A DNA stretch of 49,054 nt. Source: Planctomycetaceae bacterium. Its GTDB lineage: Bacteria; Planctomycetota; Planctomycetia; Pirellulales; Pirellulaceae. The notes below the pieces were generated by a model. It was not told the DNA's origin. It made no database searches and saw nothing but the letters and a program-made list of their open reading frames with translations. This document shows positions 36,785 to 45,493 of this stretch, piece after piece. The stretch lies in contig JAHEBQ010000048.1 of the NCBI GenBank assembly GCA_024642205.1, forward strand, positions 1 through 49,054, in the 5' to 3' direction. Made by a program: the position numbers and the translations under genes. The first letter of the stretch is position 1. Every line of letters begins with the position of its first letter.

Positions 36785-38305
36785 GTGAACGAACTCAAGG
36801 ATACCGAGCTACTACTCAAGACTCTCGAAGCGATCCACGACGGCGCGGTCGACGCGATTCTGACCATCACCGAATGGGGCATCATCGAAACCGTCAATTC
36901 GTCAACGGAATCACTGTTTGGATATTCCAGGTCGGAATTGATTGGTAGCAATGTTAGCATGTTGATGCCCAGTCCGTACCGCGATGAACATGACGCCTAT
37001 CTCGAAAGCTACAGGAATACGGGTCTAAAAAGGATTATCGGGATTGGTCGGGAGGTTGTAGCCCAACGAAAGGACGGAACGATCTTCCCGATGCATTTGG
37101 CTGTCAGTGAGGTTAATGTTGGTGAGCGGCGCGTGTTTGCCGGTTTCATCCGCGATCATACCGATCTCAAGAAGTATGAAGAACAGCAGGCATCACTTGG
37201 CCGAATTATTGAAGACTCGTTGAACGAGGTTTTTATTTTCGACTCCGAAACCTTGTATTTTATCCAGGTCAATCGGGGAGCCCGGCAAAACCTGGGATAC
37301 ACTCTTCAGGAACTCAATAAACTGACGCCCGTCGACATCAAGCCGGAATACACTTTGGATCAGTTCCGTGCGTGGATTCGCCCGTTGTTGGCTGGCGAAA
37401 TGGAAAAGCTTGAACTCAGTGCGGTTCATGTCCGCAAAGATGGCACAACCTACGATGTTGATATTAACCTGCAAGTGTCGACGTACCTTTCCAAGCCGGT
37501 GCTGGTTGCCATTGCACTTGACGTAACGCAACGCCGCATCGCCGAACGCCTGCTGAAGCGGCAGCAGGAAGAAATGCAAGACGAATTGAAAAGACAGGTC
37601 GAGGCGCGCACGGCAGAATTGCGTCAGGCACAATCCGAGTTGGTGCTCAACGAGAAATTTTCAATGTTGGGAAAAGTCTCGGGAGGAATCGCGCACGAGA
37701 TACGAAATCCACTCAACGCCGTCAAAACATCAGCCTATTTCCTGCTTAACGCAAAAAACCCTTCTCCCGAGAAAATCAGAGAACACCTGGAACGAATTGA
37801 CCGCCAGGTTTCAATTGCCGACAACGTGATCACGGCGTTATCGGATGTCGCAAAGCTCCCAGAAGCCGAGCGGTCGCCGATTTCAATAGAGTCTTTGATT
37901 CGAGACGTGGTTGCTTCTGCGAATATCGAAGCGAATATCCAGAAGGTGTTCAAATTTCCCGACAAACTTCCACACGTCATGGCCGATGAGCACCAAATCG
38001 CGATTGCATTTCGCAATCTTGTTCGCAACGCCCGCGATGCCATGCCAGACGGGGGAACCTTGTTGATTGAAGCCAGAGTTGAGGGGGACCGGGTCGTTAT
38101 TTCCGTCATCGATACGGGTGTCGGAATTTCGGAGGAAAACCTGCAAAAGGTCATGGATCCGCTGTTTTCGACAAAAGCGCGCGGAATGGGACTTGGTCTT
38201 TCAATCACGCAAGCGATCGTCGAAAAAAATCTGGGGTCACTGGAGGTGGAAAGCAACGAAGGTAAAGGAAGCAGCTTTCATATTACCTTGAAGTCCGAAA
38301 GTTGA
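36785..38305 (+). CDS. FixL-like haem-PAS sensor histidine kinase
   Basis: A 506-residue soluble kinase. PAS1 (about 15-125) closely follows the oxygen-sensing domain of rhizobial FixL: LFGYSRSELIGSNVSMLMPSPYRDEHDAYLESY then IIGIGREVVAQRKDGTIFPMHLAVSEV. The proximal haem His (His69, in HDAYL) and the distal Arg (Arg89, in GIGR) are both present and exactly 20 residues apart, as for His200 and Arg220 of Bradyrhizobium FixL. PAS2 covers about 135-250, then a coiled coil, H-box GGIAHEIRNPL (His304), N-box FRNLVRNARDAM, DTGVGIS and GMGLGLSI. There is no transmembrane segment. The start is GTG. Expected to be inhibited by bound O2. Confidence 0.9.
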   Translation: MNELKDTELLLKTLEAIHDGAVDAILTITEWGIIETVNSSTESLFGYSRSELIGSNVSMLMPSPYRDEHDAYLESYRNTGLKRIIGIGREVVAQRKDGTIFPMHLAVSEVNVGERRVFAGFIRDHTDLKKYEEQQASLGRIIEDSLNEVFIFDSETLYFIQVNRGARQNLGYTLQELNKLTPVDIKPEYTLDQFRAWIRPLLAGEMEKLELSAVHVRKDGTTYDVDINLQVSTYLSKPVLVAIALDVTQRRIAERLLKRQQEEMQDELKRQVEARTAELRQAQSELVLNEKFSMLGKVSGGIAHEIRNPLNAVKTSAYFLLNAKNPSPEKIREHLERIDRQVSIADNVITALSDVAKLPEAERSPISIESLIRDVVASANIEANIQKVFKFPDKLPHVMADEHQIAIAFRNLVRNARDAMPDGGTLLIEARVEGDRVVISVIDTGVGISEENLQKVMDPLFSTKARGMGLGLSITQAIVEKNLGSLEVESNEGKGSSFHITLKSES

Positions 38306-38491
38306 TCCGGCTGCAGTTGACGTCCGTTTCATTTGTTGGATTGAATTCCGTGGAAACTGGTTTTGGACAAGAACAGCGAGCCGGTTTCCAGGCCATTGGC
38401 CATGAAAAGTTGTGGATTGGAATTGCAAGCACTTGTTGTTCAGATAAAATGCAGGGCAAACGCAGGTGTTTTTCCAATGATCGTATCCCGA

Positions 38492-38884
38492 ATGTCTGAC
38501 AAATTGCATCGAATCTTGATCGTCGACGATGATGTCGATATTCTGGCAAACCTCTCGGACATTCTCGGTGACATCGGATATGAAACAGTGACGGCGAGTA
38601 GCGGGCCAAAGGCGCTGGAAAAAATTGATGAGACCAACGTGTCAGGTGATTGTCGCTTTGATTTGTGCCTGGTTGATTTCAAAATGCCGGGTATGGACGG
38701 CGTTGAACTCCTGGAGTTGATTCGTTCAAAACAGCCAAAACTGCCCGCGATCATGATCACGGCCTACGCGGGTGACGATGGCGATCGGCGTGCGCTTGCT
38801 GCGGGTACGTTGGAGGTCATGAAGAAGCCCGTCGATATCAAGGCGTTGCTGGGGATGATCGACGAAGCGATTTCATCCTGAGTC
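38492..38884 (+). CDS. Single-domain response regulator
   Basis: A 130-residue receiver domain with no output domain. The acidic pocket is VDDD (11-14), the phospho-acceptor is Asp62 (LVDFKMPGMDG), with Thr90 (MITAYAG) and Lys112 (MKKPV). It lies 186 bp downstream of the haem-PAS kinase and is its obvious partner. Without a DNA-binding domain it must act through another protein, such as a sigma-54 activator or a phosphorelay, not seen in this window. ATG 38492 is chosen; an in-frame ATG at 38477 is also possible. Confidence 0.9.
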
Positions 38885-38938
38885 GTCATGTCAACACTGG
38901 ACGTTCCGGCTCCGGCATTCGCACTTAATCGTTCGGCT

Positions 38939-39388
38939 TCAGAATTCATATCGAGCTTGTCGAATGTGATTGTGGCAATCGATGCAACTGGTCGACATGT
39001 TGTAGTAACGAAGCGCCGTCGCGTCGAGGTTTTTGGTCTTCGCTGCCTCCATCAGTCGCTTGGTCGTTGTCTTGAAGTCCTCGGTCAGTTTGCGGTAGTG
39101 GTCGTTGTCAATCGCCACCCATTGCTCGCCTAAAGTGATATTTTGAATTTCTTGGATTGATCTTTCGATGGAATCAAAATTTCCAGTCGTCAAGCCTTCG
39201 AAGATCTTCTGAGAATACATCAGCTTGGTCCGCATGAAATCGCGTCGCGACGCGGCGCCGGTATCATCGGCGGGAATAACGATCGTGTCATCCTGGTCCT
39301 GCTTTTTCTCCGAGGGTTCCTGGGGTAAGTTGGAAATGGAAGCAATTGCGACCAGGAATGCAAAGGCCAGTTTCAGGTAATTCGTCAT
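38939..39388 (-). CDS. Exported class II-like c-type cytochrome (C-terminal CxxCH)
   Basis: A 149-residue protein. ATG 39388 follows GGAGA and gives a signal peptide (YLKLAFAFLVAIASISNLP). The mature part is helical (IFEGLTTGNFDSIERSIQEIQNI, DHYRKLTEDFKTTTKRLMEAAKTKNLDATALRYYNMSTSC) and ends with a single haem motif CIDCH near the C-terminus, the cytochrome c' layout. A similar protein is encoded at 44035-44436. Likely a periplasmic haem protein that binds gas ligands or carries electrons. Confidence 0.85.
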   Translation of the reverse strand: MTNYLKLAFAFLVAIASISNLPQEPSEKKQDQDDTIVIPADDTGAASRRDFMRTKLMYSQKIFEGLTTGNFDSIERSIQEIQNITLGEQWVAIDNDHYRKLTEDFKTTTKRLMEAAKTKNLDATALRYYNMSTSCIDCHNHIRQARYEF

Positions 39389-39520
39389 CAGTGTCTCCAG
39401 TCTTGGTTGGTGCCAACTCGTATCGATCGGGCGTATTTCGACTATGATTGAGCGGAACCGCACAATCGTTGTATGTGCATCCCAGTTCCGTGATCGTCCC
39501 CCAATGAATACACCCTCCAT

Positions 39521-39535
39521 GCAAATGATGTTCCG
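39521..39535 (-). promoter_or_regulatory. Sigma-54-like site (weak), cytochrome gene
   Basis: On the minus strand: CGGAAC-ATCAT-TTGC, two mismatches in the -24 box but correct GG-N10-GC spacing, 132 bases before the cytochrome start codon. Confidence 0.35.
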
Positions 39536-39592
39536 GAGAACCGCGGGCCCCCGTTATTTTTCGTGCGCTGGTGGGGTAGTTCCAAAGGGGCG

Positions 39593-39607
39593 TGGCGCGC
39601 GGTTTGC
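39593..39607 (+). promoter_or_regulatory. Sigma-54-like promoter, phosphodiesterase/EEP fusion
   Basis: TGGCGC-GCGGT-TTGC, one mismatch to consensus with correct spacing, 81 bases before the start of the fusion gene. Confidence 0.5.
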
Positions 39608-39688
39608 TGTTTGGTTGCCGGTATAACGCGATTCGCACTGCGTCTGTGATCCCAGGTTGTCGTTGGCAATGGAGCCACCCGAGTTGTC

Positions 39689-42241
39689 ATGAGAGATCCG
39701 ATACGAGTCACGACGCTAACTCGGTTTTTGAATCGAATTCGTCGATCGCTTTCACGCAGCCAATGGATGGTTTGGTTGCTGGGATTGCCGAGATCCGGGG
39801 AGGCAGCGACCGAACCCGGATTGATCATGATTCAGATCGACGGTTTGTCCGCCACGCAACTTGATCGAGCTTTGGCTGACGGTCGAATTCCTTTTCTAAA
39901 ATCACTGCTGGACAAGGAAACCTATCGACGACATTCAATGTATTCCGGCTTGCCGTCGAGTACGCCCGGTTTTCAGGGCGAGTTGTACTATGGTGTGCCG
40001 ACGGTCGTGCCGGCGTTTGGATTTCGAGACCATCGGACCGGACGATTGGCCCGGATGTTCGAGAGCAAGGTCGCCAACGAAATCGAAACCATGCTGGGGG
40101 CGGGGAGAACACCGGGCTCGGCTTCCGAAGATCGATTCAACCAACCAGACGAAAATTCCGAATCACTCAACCCTGATTCGCTTGCTTTGCAGGTGGAAAA
40201 TGCTACGAACCGCGGTTTATTAACGGGCGGAAGTTCCTATGGCAACATCTACAGTGGCGGTGCGAGTGAAGTTCACTTCTGCGCAACGAGTTTTGGATGG
40301 AGCGAGTTTTTCAGGACCGTCAATCCGATCCGGCTGGTTGTCGTGATGCTGCTCAACTTCTGGATGTTTTTTCGAATTGCCGGCTTGATGGTCGTTGAGT
40401 TTTTTTTGGCGATCCTGGATTTTGTACGAGGGATTCTATCGGGGCATCAATTCTGGCAAGAGCTCATCATGATCCCGGCCCGTGTCATGGTCGTCGTTTT
40501 GCTTCGCGAATTGGTAACGTTGGGGGCGTGCAACGATTCACTGCGAGGGTTGCCGGTAATTCACCTGAACCTTTTGGGGTATGACGAACAGGCCCACCGT
40601 CGCGGTCCGGAATCCCGTTTTGCGCATTGGACGTTACGCGGCATCGACAAGTCGATTCGGCGAGTCTGGAAGGCGGCTCATCGTGGAACCGGTCGCGAAT
40701 ACGATGTCTGGGTTTTCTCGGATCACGGGCAGGAAACGACACGGCCCTACCAGTTGCAGCATGGAAAACTGATTCAGGAAGTCGTTGCTGAAATTGTCGA
40801 CGGAGGATCTGTGAACAAAGCGACGTCAAATACCCGGGGGGGGACCCGGGTACCGTCGCGGGCCAGCTGGCTGGGTGTTGGTTGGCTGGTCTCAATGCTG
40901 TTTGGCGAACAGGACCACGATCTTCAGTCGCGTTCGCCCAACGTTCAGACAGTGACGTCGGGGCCTCTCGGTTTTGTCTATCTTTTGTTTCCGGATGGTA
41001 AATTGCGCTGCGATGAAATTGCCCGTCGGTTAGCCAGTGAATTCGGAGTTCCGATGGTCGTTCAGGCTGTCGAAGGCAACCAGGCAAAAATCACAACACC
41101 CGATGGGGGGTTTGTCCTGCCGCAGGATGCGATTTTGGTTTTTGGAGCCGATCATCCATTCCTGGAAGACGTTACCCGGGACCTGCTCTCGCTGATTCAA
41201 CATCCTGACGCAGGTGACTTGGTACTGGTTGGATGGAATCGCAATCAGGGTTCCACAAGTTTTGTCCTTCAAAATGGTGCTCATGCGGGACCCGGATTTG
41301 CGGAAACCGGCGCGTTTGCCTTGTTGCCGGCCGACATCCCTGTTGGCGAACCGGCGAAACGCTATTTGCGACCGAACGACCTGCGCCTTGCCGCGCTCCG
41401 TTTTTTGGGACGCGAACCTGCGCACCGATCTCGTCAAGTCAACCTCACCTGCCGCGACGAAGGCCTGCGGATCATGACCTACAACGTGCATGCATGTGTC
41501 GGGATGGATGGTGAGCTTTCACCGGAGCGGATTGCCCGTGTGATCGCGCAATCCGGTGCAAACATTGTTTGTCTGCAAGAACTTGACGTATTTCGAATGC
41601 GGTCTGGAAATCGGGATCAGGCCCATGCCATTGCATTGCACCTGGAAATGAACCACAAATTTCATCCCGCCTGGCATTTACAGGAAGAGAGTTTTGGGAA
41701 TGCGATCCTGACCCGGTTTCCGATGCGAATGGTTGAAATGAAGGGTTTGCATCACCACAAATCCGATCGTTCTCGCAGGAGCGCATTGTGGGCGGAGATT
41801 GAGCTGAGCCCGGGTTTCTCACTACAGTTGATCAATACTCATTTGAGTATTTACCCCAAGGAGCAGTTGATCCAGGCGCAACAGCTGATGGATGAATGGG
41901 TTCATCCAGCGTCATTGTTGGGACCCGTCGTATTGTGTGGCGACTTCAACGCACGGCCAGATTCGGCGACGCACCGGGCGTTTTCACAGCGGCTGCTGGA
42001 CGTCGAAACGTTCGACAAAACGCCCGCGAGGTCGACCTATTTCAGCCCGTTTCCGGTTGCTCGTGTGGATCACATTTTCGTGACGCCGGGGTTAATCGCC
42101 TCCAATACGCAGGTTGTTGGCAGTCGGATCGCCAAAGTTGCCTCGGACCACTTGCCGCTGGTAACCGATGTTAAGCTCGATCGCACACAACCAGGTTTCG
42201 TTCGTCAAACTTCCGGAGCAAATCAGTCAACCCGGCCATGA
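39689..42241 (+). CDS. Fusion of alkaline-phosphatase-superfamily phosphodiesterase with EEP nuclease/phosphatase domain
   Basis: An 850-residue two-enzyme protein. Residues about 44-580 form an alkaline-phosphatase-superfamily domain: MIQIDGLS (metal Asp51), nucleophile Thr92 in SSTPGFQGE, YDEQAH (Asp299, His303), SDHGQE (Asp345-His346) and GAHAGPGF. A hydrophobic insert at about 210-270 (LVVVMLLNFWMFFRIAGLMVVEFFLAIL) suggests membrane association. Residues about 593-830 form an endonuclease/exonuclease/phosphatase domain: MTYNVHACVG, LQELD, THLSIY, GDFNARPDS (Asp752, Asn754) and terminal SDHLPLV (Asp820-His821). Both active sites look intact. It could split phosphodiester-containing lipids or nucleotides in two steps. 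It has its own sigma-54-like promoter. Confidence 0.88.
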   Translation: MRDPIRVTTLTRFLNRIRRSLSRSQWMVWLLGLPRSGEAATEPGLIMIQIDGLSATQLDRALADGRIPFLKSLLDKETYRRHSMYSGLPSSTPGFQGELYYGVPTVVPAFGFRDHRTGRLARMFESKVANEIETMLGAGRTPGSASEDRFNQPDENSESLNPDSLALQVENATNRGLLTGGSSYGNIYSGGASEVHFCATSFGWSEFFRTVNPIRLVVVMLLNFWMFFRIAGLMVVEFFLAILDFVRGILSGHQFWQELIMIPARVMVVVLLRELVTLGACNDSLRGLPVIHLNLLGYDEQAHRRGPESRFAHWTLRGIDKSIRRVWKAAHRGTGREYDVWVFSDHGQETTRPYQLQHGKLIQEVVAEIVDGGSVNKATSNTRGGTRVPSRASWLGVGWLVSMLFGEQDHDLQSRSPNVQTVTSGPLGFVYLLFPDGKLRCDEIARRLASEFGVPMVVQAVEGNQAKITTPDGGFVLPQDAILVFGADHPFLEDVTRDLLSLIQHPDAGDLVLVGWNRNQGSTSFVLQNGAHAGPGFAETGAFALLPADIPVGEPAKRYLRPNDLRLAALRFLGREPAHRSRQVNLTCRDEGLRIMTYNVHACVGMDGELSPERIARVIAQSGANIVCLQELDVFRMRSGNRDQAHAIALHLEMNHKFHPAWHLQEESFGNAILTRFPMRMVEMKGLHHHKSDRSRRSALWAEIELSPGFSLQLINTHLSIYPKEQLIQAQQLMDEWVHPASLLGPVVLCGDFNARPDSATHRAFSQRLLDVETFDKTPARSTYFSPFPVARVDHIFVTPGLIASNTQVVGSRIAKVASDHLPLVTDVKLDRTQPGFVRQTSGANQSTRP

Positions 42242-42473
42242 CAAACCGGATTGAGGGTGATGGATCGAGTTTGACGCGAAGGTGGTAAATCTCTGGATTG
42301 CGAAAAAGACCCGATCCTGGTTTATTCCGTAGATCGATCCAAGGCGTTTTCCGGGCCGCTGACTGGTTTGGATGGCAGAGGTGACGGCTCGTAGTTGATT
42401 CGTTTCACACTCAAACTGAAACAACTTCGAACGAGCCGGCATTGTTGCTGGAATTCGAATTGGGAAGAGGTCG

Positions 42474-42911
42474 CTATTCCATGTCGGCTCGGAGCACAAG
42501 AACCGGACATGGTGAAAGGCGAACCACACGCTCGGCGACCGAGCCGATGAACAGTCGTTGCAACCCCGTCCGGCCATGTGAGGAAATAACAATCAAACCG
42601 GCATCCAGTTCTTTTGCGTGTTTGGCGATATGGCTGCCAGGATCTCCAAAAAACGTTGTAAACTTGATTCCCGGATATTTGTCTTCGGGAATCTCTTCGC
42701 GAAAACTCTTGAGCAGGTTCGCGCGAATGTCGTCTTCGGAGTAACTTCCCCATACGATGCTCGGTTCCATCGCCGCGGGGTAAGGTGTGACGTGCACCAC
42801 CTCAATCTGTTCATTGGACTCCGCCAACTCGACCGCTTTCGCCAAGGCGTTTTTTGACATCTCGGAAAAGTCCCACGGCACCACGATTGGTTGTTTTGTA
42901 AAAAAAGTCAT
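42474..42911 (-). CDS. Universal stress protein, single domain
   Basis: A 145-residue USP starting MTFFTKQPIVVPWDFSEMSKNA at ATG 42911. The nucleotide loop is SSHGRTGLQRLFIGS, where the first Gly of G-x2-G-x9-G-S is Ser. FGDPGSHIAKHAKELDAGLIVISSHG is family-typical. It lies 83 bp downstream of the USP-CBS fusion gene on the same strand but has its own sigma-54-like promoter in that gap. Confidence 0.92.
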   Translation of the reverse strand: MTFFTKQPIVVPWDFSEMSKNALAKAVELAESNEQIEVVHVTPYPAAMEPSIVWGSYSEDDIRANLLKSFREEIPEDKYPGIKFTTFFGDPGSHIAKHAKELDAGLIVISSHGRTGLQRLFIGSVAERVVRLSPCPVLVLRADME

Positions 42912-42958
42912 TTTGCTTGATCCTGTAAATGATTTGTTTCCGGCTCCGCCAAATCGAT

Positions 42959-42973
42959 GCAAACGACGTGCCG
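42959..42973 (-). promoter_or_regulatory. Sigma-54-like promoter, USP at 42474-42911
   Basis: On the minus strand: CGGCAC-GTCGT-TTGC, one mismatch at the first base, correct spacing, 47 bases before the start codon and within the 83-bp gap after the USP-CBS gene. Confidence 0.6.
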
Positions 42974-42993
42974 GGCGGGACTGAGCGATGTGA

Positions 42994-43935
42994 CTATCCC
43001 GCTTCTGGTGAGGGGATCTCACAATTCAACAAGTCACGGGCCACGAGAATTCCAAGGGGGCGTTCCGTTTCGTCGACGACAACCAGGTGATGGATCTCCT
43101 TGTTGGAATCAAACAGCTCTTGAGCTTTCTTGCAGGATCGAGAATGCGAAATCGTGACGACCGGTGCCGTCATGTGTCGAGAAACCAGTTCGAAGTCACA
43201 GTTGCCTGCCCGACGCTGGCCAAACTCGTCGGTCTCAAAAATTTCGTCAACGACTGATTCATCACGATTTTCGTATCGCTCTTGAATGTCTCGGTACTTC
43301 TTGATATCTGACTCGGTCAGAATCCCAAGACAGCGCCCCATTTCGTCGACGACCGGAGCACCCGACTCATTGGCTTTTTCCAGTTCCTTGATAACGTCAT
43401 CCATTTTTTGATATCCGTGAATCGGAGTGACGTGGTGCATCAGTTCGGAGACAAAGTGCTTGGGCTGGGGCTCCTGGATCCGGGGCGTCTCCTGGGTCTT
43501 TTTGACCAGTGGTTTTTTTGCCGAGGCTCGATAGGAAATCACCGGACAGGTGGCATGGCGCAGGACATATTGAGCCACACTGCCCATTAATAACCGTACC
43601 AATCCGGTTCGACCATGCGTGCTGATCACGACCAGATCGTGCGACTTGGCGGCGCGGACAATTTCCGGCCCCGGGTTACCACTGACGAATAGGTGATCAA
43701 ACTCAACTTGTTCATCTGTTGGCCGAACACTCAAAAACTCCTTTTTGTCTTCAGCGACGGTTTCTCGAATGTATTCACTGCCAAACATGGCTTCTTCCGG
43801 TAGCCACTGGGGAGCAACGTAAATAAAGACCAGTTTGGCGTTACTTTGCTTGGCCAGAGAGGTCGCAAGTTGAACCGCGGCCAAACTGTTGTCGGACAGG
43901 TCAATGGGACAGAGAATCGTTCTAGCTTGTTTCAT
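42994..43935 (-). CDS. USP-CBS fusion protein
   Basis: A 313-residue fusion. Residues 1-145 are a USP domain (MKQARTILCPIDLSDNSLAAVQLA to STHGRTGLVRLLMGS, with first Gly replaced by Ser). A linker rich in Lys, Pro and Gln leads to a CBS pair (about 163-305): VSELMHHVTPIHGYQKMDDVIKELEKANESGAPVVDEMGRCLGILTESDI and VSRHMTAPVVTISHSRSCKKAQELFDSNKEIHHLVVVDETERPLGILVARDLL. Both modules bind adenine nucleotides in other proteins, so this may integrate cellular energy state. No sigma-54 site was found directly upstream. Confidence 0.93.
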   Translation of the reverse strand: MKQARTILCPIDLSDNSLAAVQLATSLAKQSNAKLVFIYVAPQWLPEEAMFGSEYIRETVAEDKKEFLSVRPTDEQVEFDHLFVSGNPGPEIVRAAKSHDLVVISTHGRTGLVRLLMGSVAQYVLRHATCPVISYRASAKKPLVKKTQETPRIQEPQPKHFVSELMHHVTPIHGYQKMDDVIKELEKANESGAPVVDEMGRCLGILTESDIKKYRDIQERYENRDESVVDEIFETDEFGQRRAGNCDFELVSRHMTAPVVTISHSRSCKKAQELFDSNKEIHHLVVVDETERPLGILVARDLLNCEIPSPEAG

Positions 43936-44034
43936 TGGATTACTCCCTGGGATGACCAGAAATGTTTGGTTTGTTTGCCAGCCTGCTGGAATTCTGAGCG
44001 TTTCGTATGCAGAGTACCAGCTCTATTTCTTGTT

Positions 44035-44436
44035 CTAGTCAGGCTTGCTTTCCCGGACGTACTTGTGGCAGCGGACGCAGTTCATGGTTACTTCGAAGAA
44101 TGCAAGCGTTGCGCCATCGATGTTTTTCCGATGGGCCGTGTCCCGCAGTCGCTCGGCGCTTCCGCGAAAGTCGTTGCTCATTCGCAAATACTGCTGTCCT
44201 TGAATCACATTCCAGTCTGCCTCATGACTTAACAGCATCAGGTCTTGAGCACTTTTGCCGATCAATTCGTAATTTTCCGTTGCCAGTCCGGCGACGATTG
44301 CCCTCGAGTCATCGAGCTTACGCGCCATGAACTTCGATACGTCTTTTTGGGTCGGCTGTTGATCCTGGAAACCAAAAATTACTGCGGCCGAGCCAAAAAC
44401 CAGAAAAATCGTGGTGCCGATGAGTTTCGTGAACAT
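44035..44436 (-). CDS. Exported class II-like c-type cytochrome (paralogue)
   Basis: A 133-residue protein with signal peptide (KLIGTTIFLVFGSAAVIFGF) and one haem motif CVRCH near the C-terminus. It shares length and layout with the protein at 38939-39388 (MARKLDDSRAIVAGLATENYELIGKSAQDL; LRMSNDFRGSAERLRDTAHRKNIDGATLAFFEVTMNCVRCH). ATG 44436 is chosen because AAGGA lies nine bases upstream; a TTG at 44445 is also in frame. It lies 99 bp upstream of the USP-CBS gene and is probably co-regulated with it. Confidence 0.85.
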   Translation of the reverse strand: MFTKLIGTTIFLVFGSAAVIFGFQDQQPTQKDVSKFMARKLDDSRAIVAGLATENYELIGKSAQDLMLLSHEADWNVIQGQQYLRMSNDFRGSAERLRDTAHRKNIDGATLAFFEVTMNCVRCHKYVRESKPD

Positions 44437-45493
44437 CTTTTGCAATCCTTGTGAAACAGTGTTTAGTCAATAACGAGCTGAAGCTAGACTCTGACCCCAT
44501 CGGCAGCCATCGTGGCAATTCCACCGACCCTGAGTTCTTCCCTGGTTGACCCAAACCATTGCGACCGGACGAGCATGACAATGGTTGCTGCCTAACAGAG
44601 ATAATGCAATTTCAACGATCATCCCGTAAGGTAACCCTGGAGGTGATTGTGTTCTGTGGTCGCATGTTCCATTGGGCAATGGTTTTCCATACATTCAAAT
44701 GTTCAAGCTTGGTACCATACTTGAATCGAATGCAACAAGCATGCCATTAATTCGCGAATGGGTCGAATCGTTGTGTGCCTGCCGCTCGGGCCAAAACGTG
44801 AGTATTTTTTTTCAGCGATTGGAAAAGGGAGAAAAAGTTGTTAGGTAGCGAGTCTGCCAAATCTTCAGCAATTGACGAAAATTGCCTTTCATATCGAATT
44901 CGGTTGCGGGAATTTCATTCCAGGGAAATCGCATGGGGCTGCGTTGGTCGTGGAATGTCGATGGAACCGAACAAAGTCCACGTCACACGAATTTTCGATC
45001 GCATCGTCTGAACGATCCAATGGTCAGGGTCGATTCTGACCTGGCAGGCCATCCTCAAGCGTTCGATGTCCAGCGAAACTGGAACATCATCGCTTCAAAC
45101 TCACGAACGGTCCATGCTTCGGGCGGCCGTGAAATCTCGCACACGAACACGGGCGAATTCGCACGCTTGCAACACGCGGTCATCTCCGTCCATGATCCCA
45201 GGTAACCGGGGGAGGCGGTGGAAACCAGTGGAATCTACCTGTCGCATCGGGGCGTTGGGCGCCAGGCCGGTGGATTGAAATGCTTGAGTGGATGAATGTC
45301 ACCGCTTGGATCGTTCACGATGTGCATCATCGAACTACCTGTCCATCAATCATCAGCTCATACGGCAGAATCCCTCCGGGCAATAGCCAGTATTCGATTC
45401 CAATTCAATCCATGTCCACCAGAAGTCCGTAACGACATGTTGAATCAGGAAACGAATCATTCAACGAGTTGTAAGTGCATTACCAGTTTCACT
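44437..45493. other. Long intergenic region (about 1 kb), no supported gene
   Basis: This is the largest apparently non-coding gap. Plus-strand ORFs at 44882-45205 and 45296-45517 have neither ribosome-binding sites nor recognisable protein features. No hairpin with a T-tract, RNA gene or transposase relic was recognised. It could hold a decayed gene, an unrecognised small RNA or a long regulatory region for the cytochrome. Confidence 0.4.

Noticed and set aside
43936..44034. Sigma-54 site for the USP-CBS gene.
   Set aside because: No GG-N10-GC pattern in the right orientation; the nearest TGGTAC has the wrong spacing to GC.
44437..44510. Sigma-54 site upstream of the cytochrome at 44035-44436.
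   Set aside because: The GG-N10-GC candidate here has several mismatches in both boxes, and another TTGC overlaps the ribosome-binding site without a GG.
44882..45205. 107-codon plus-strand ORF in the 1-kb gap.
   Set aside because: No ribosome-binding site, no domain, and composition like random translation.
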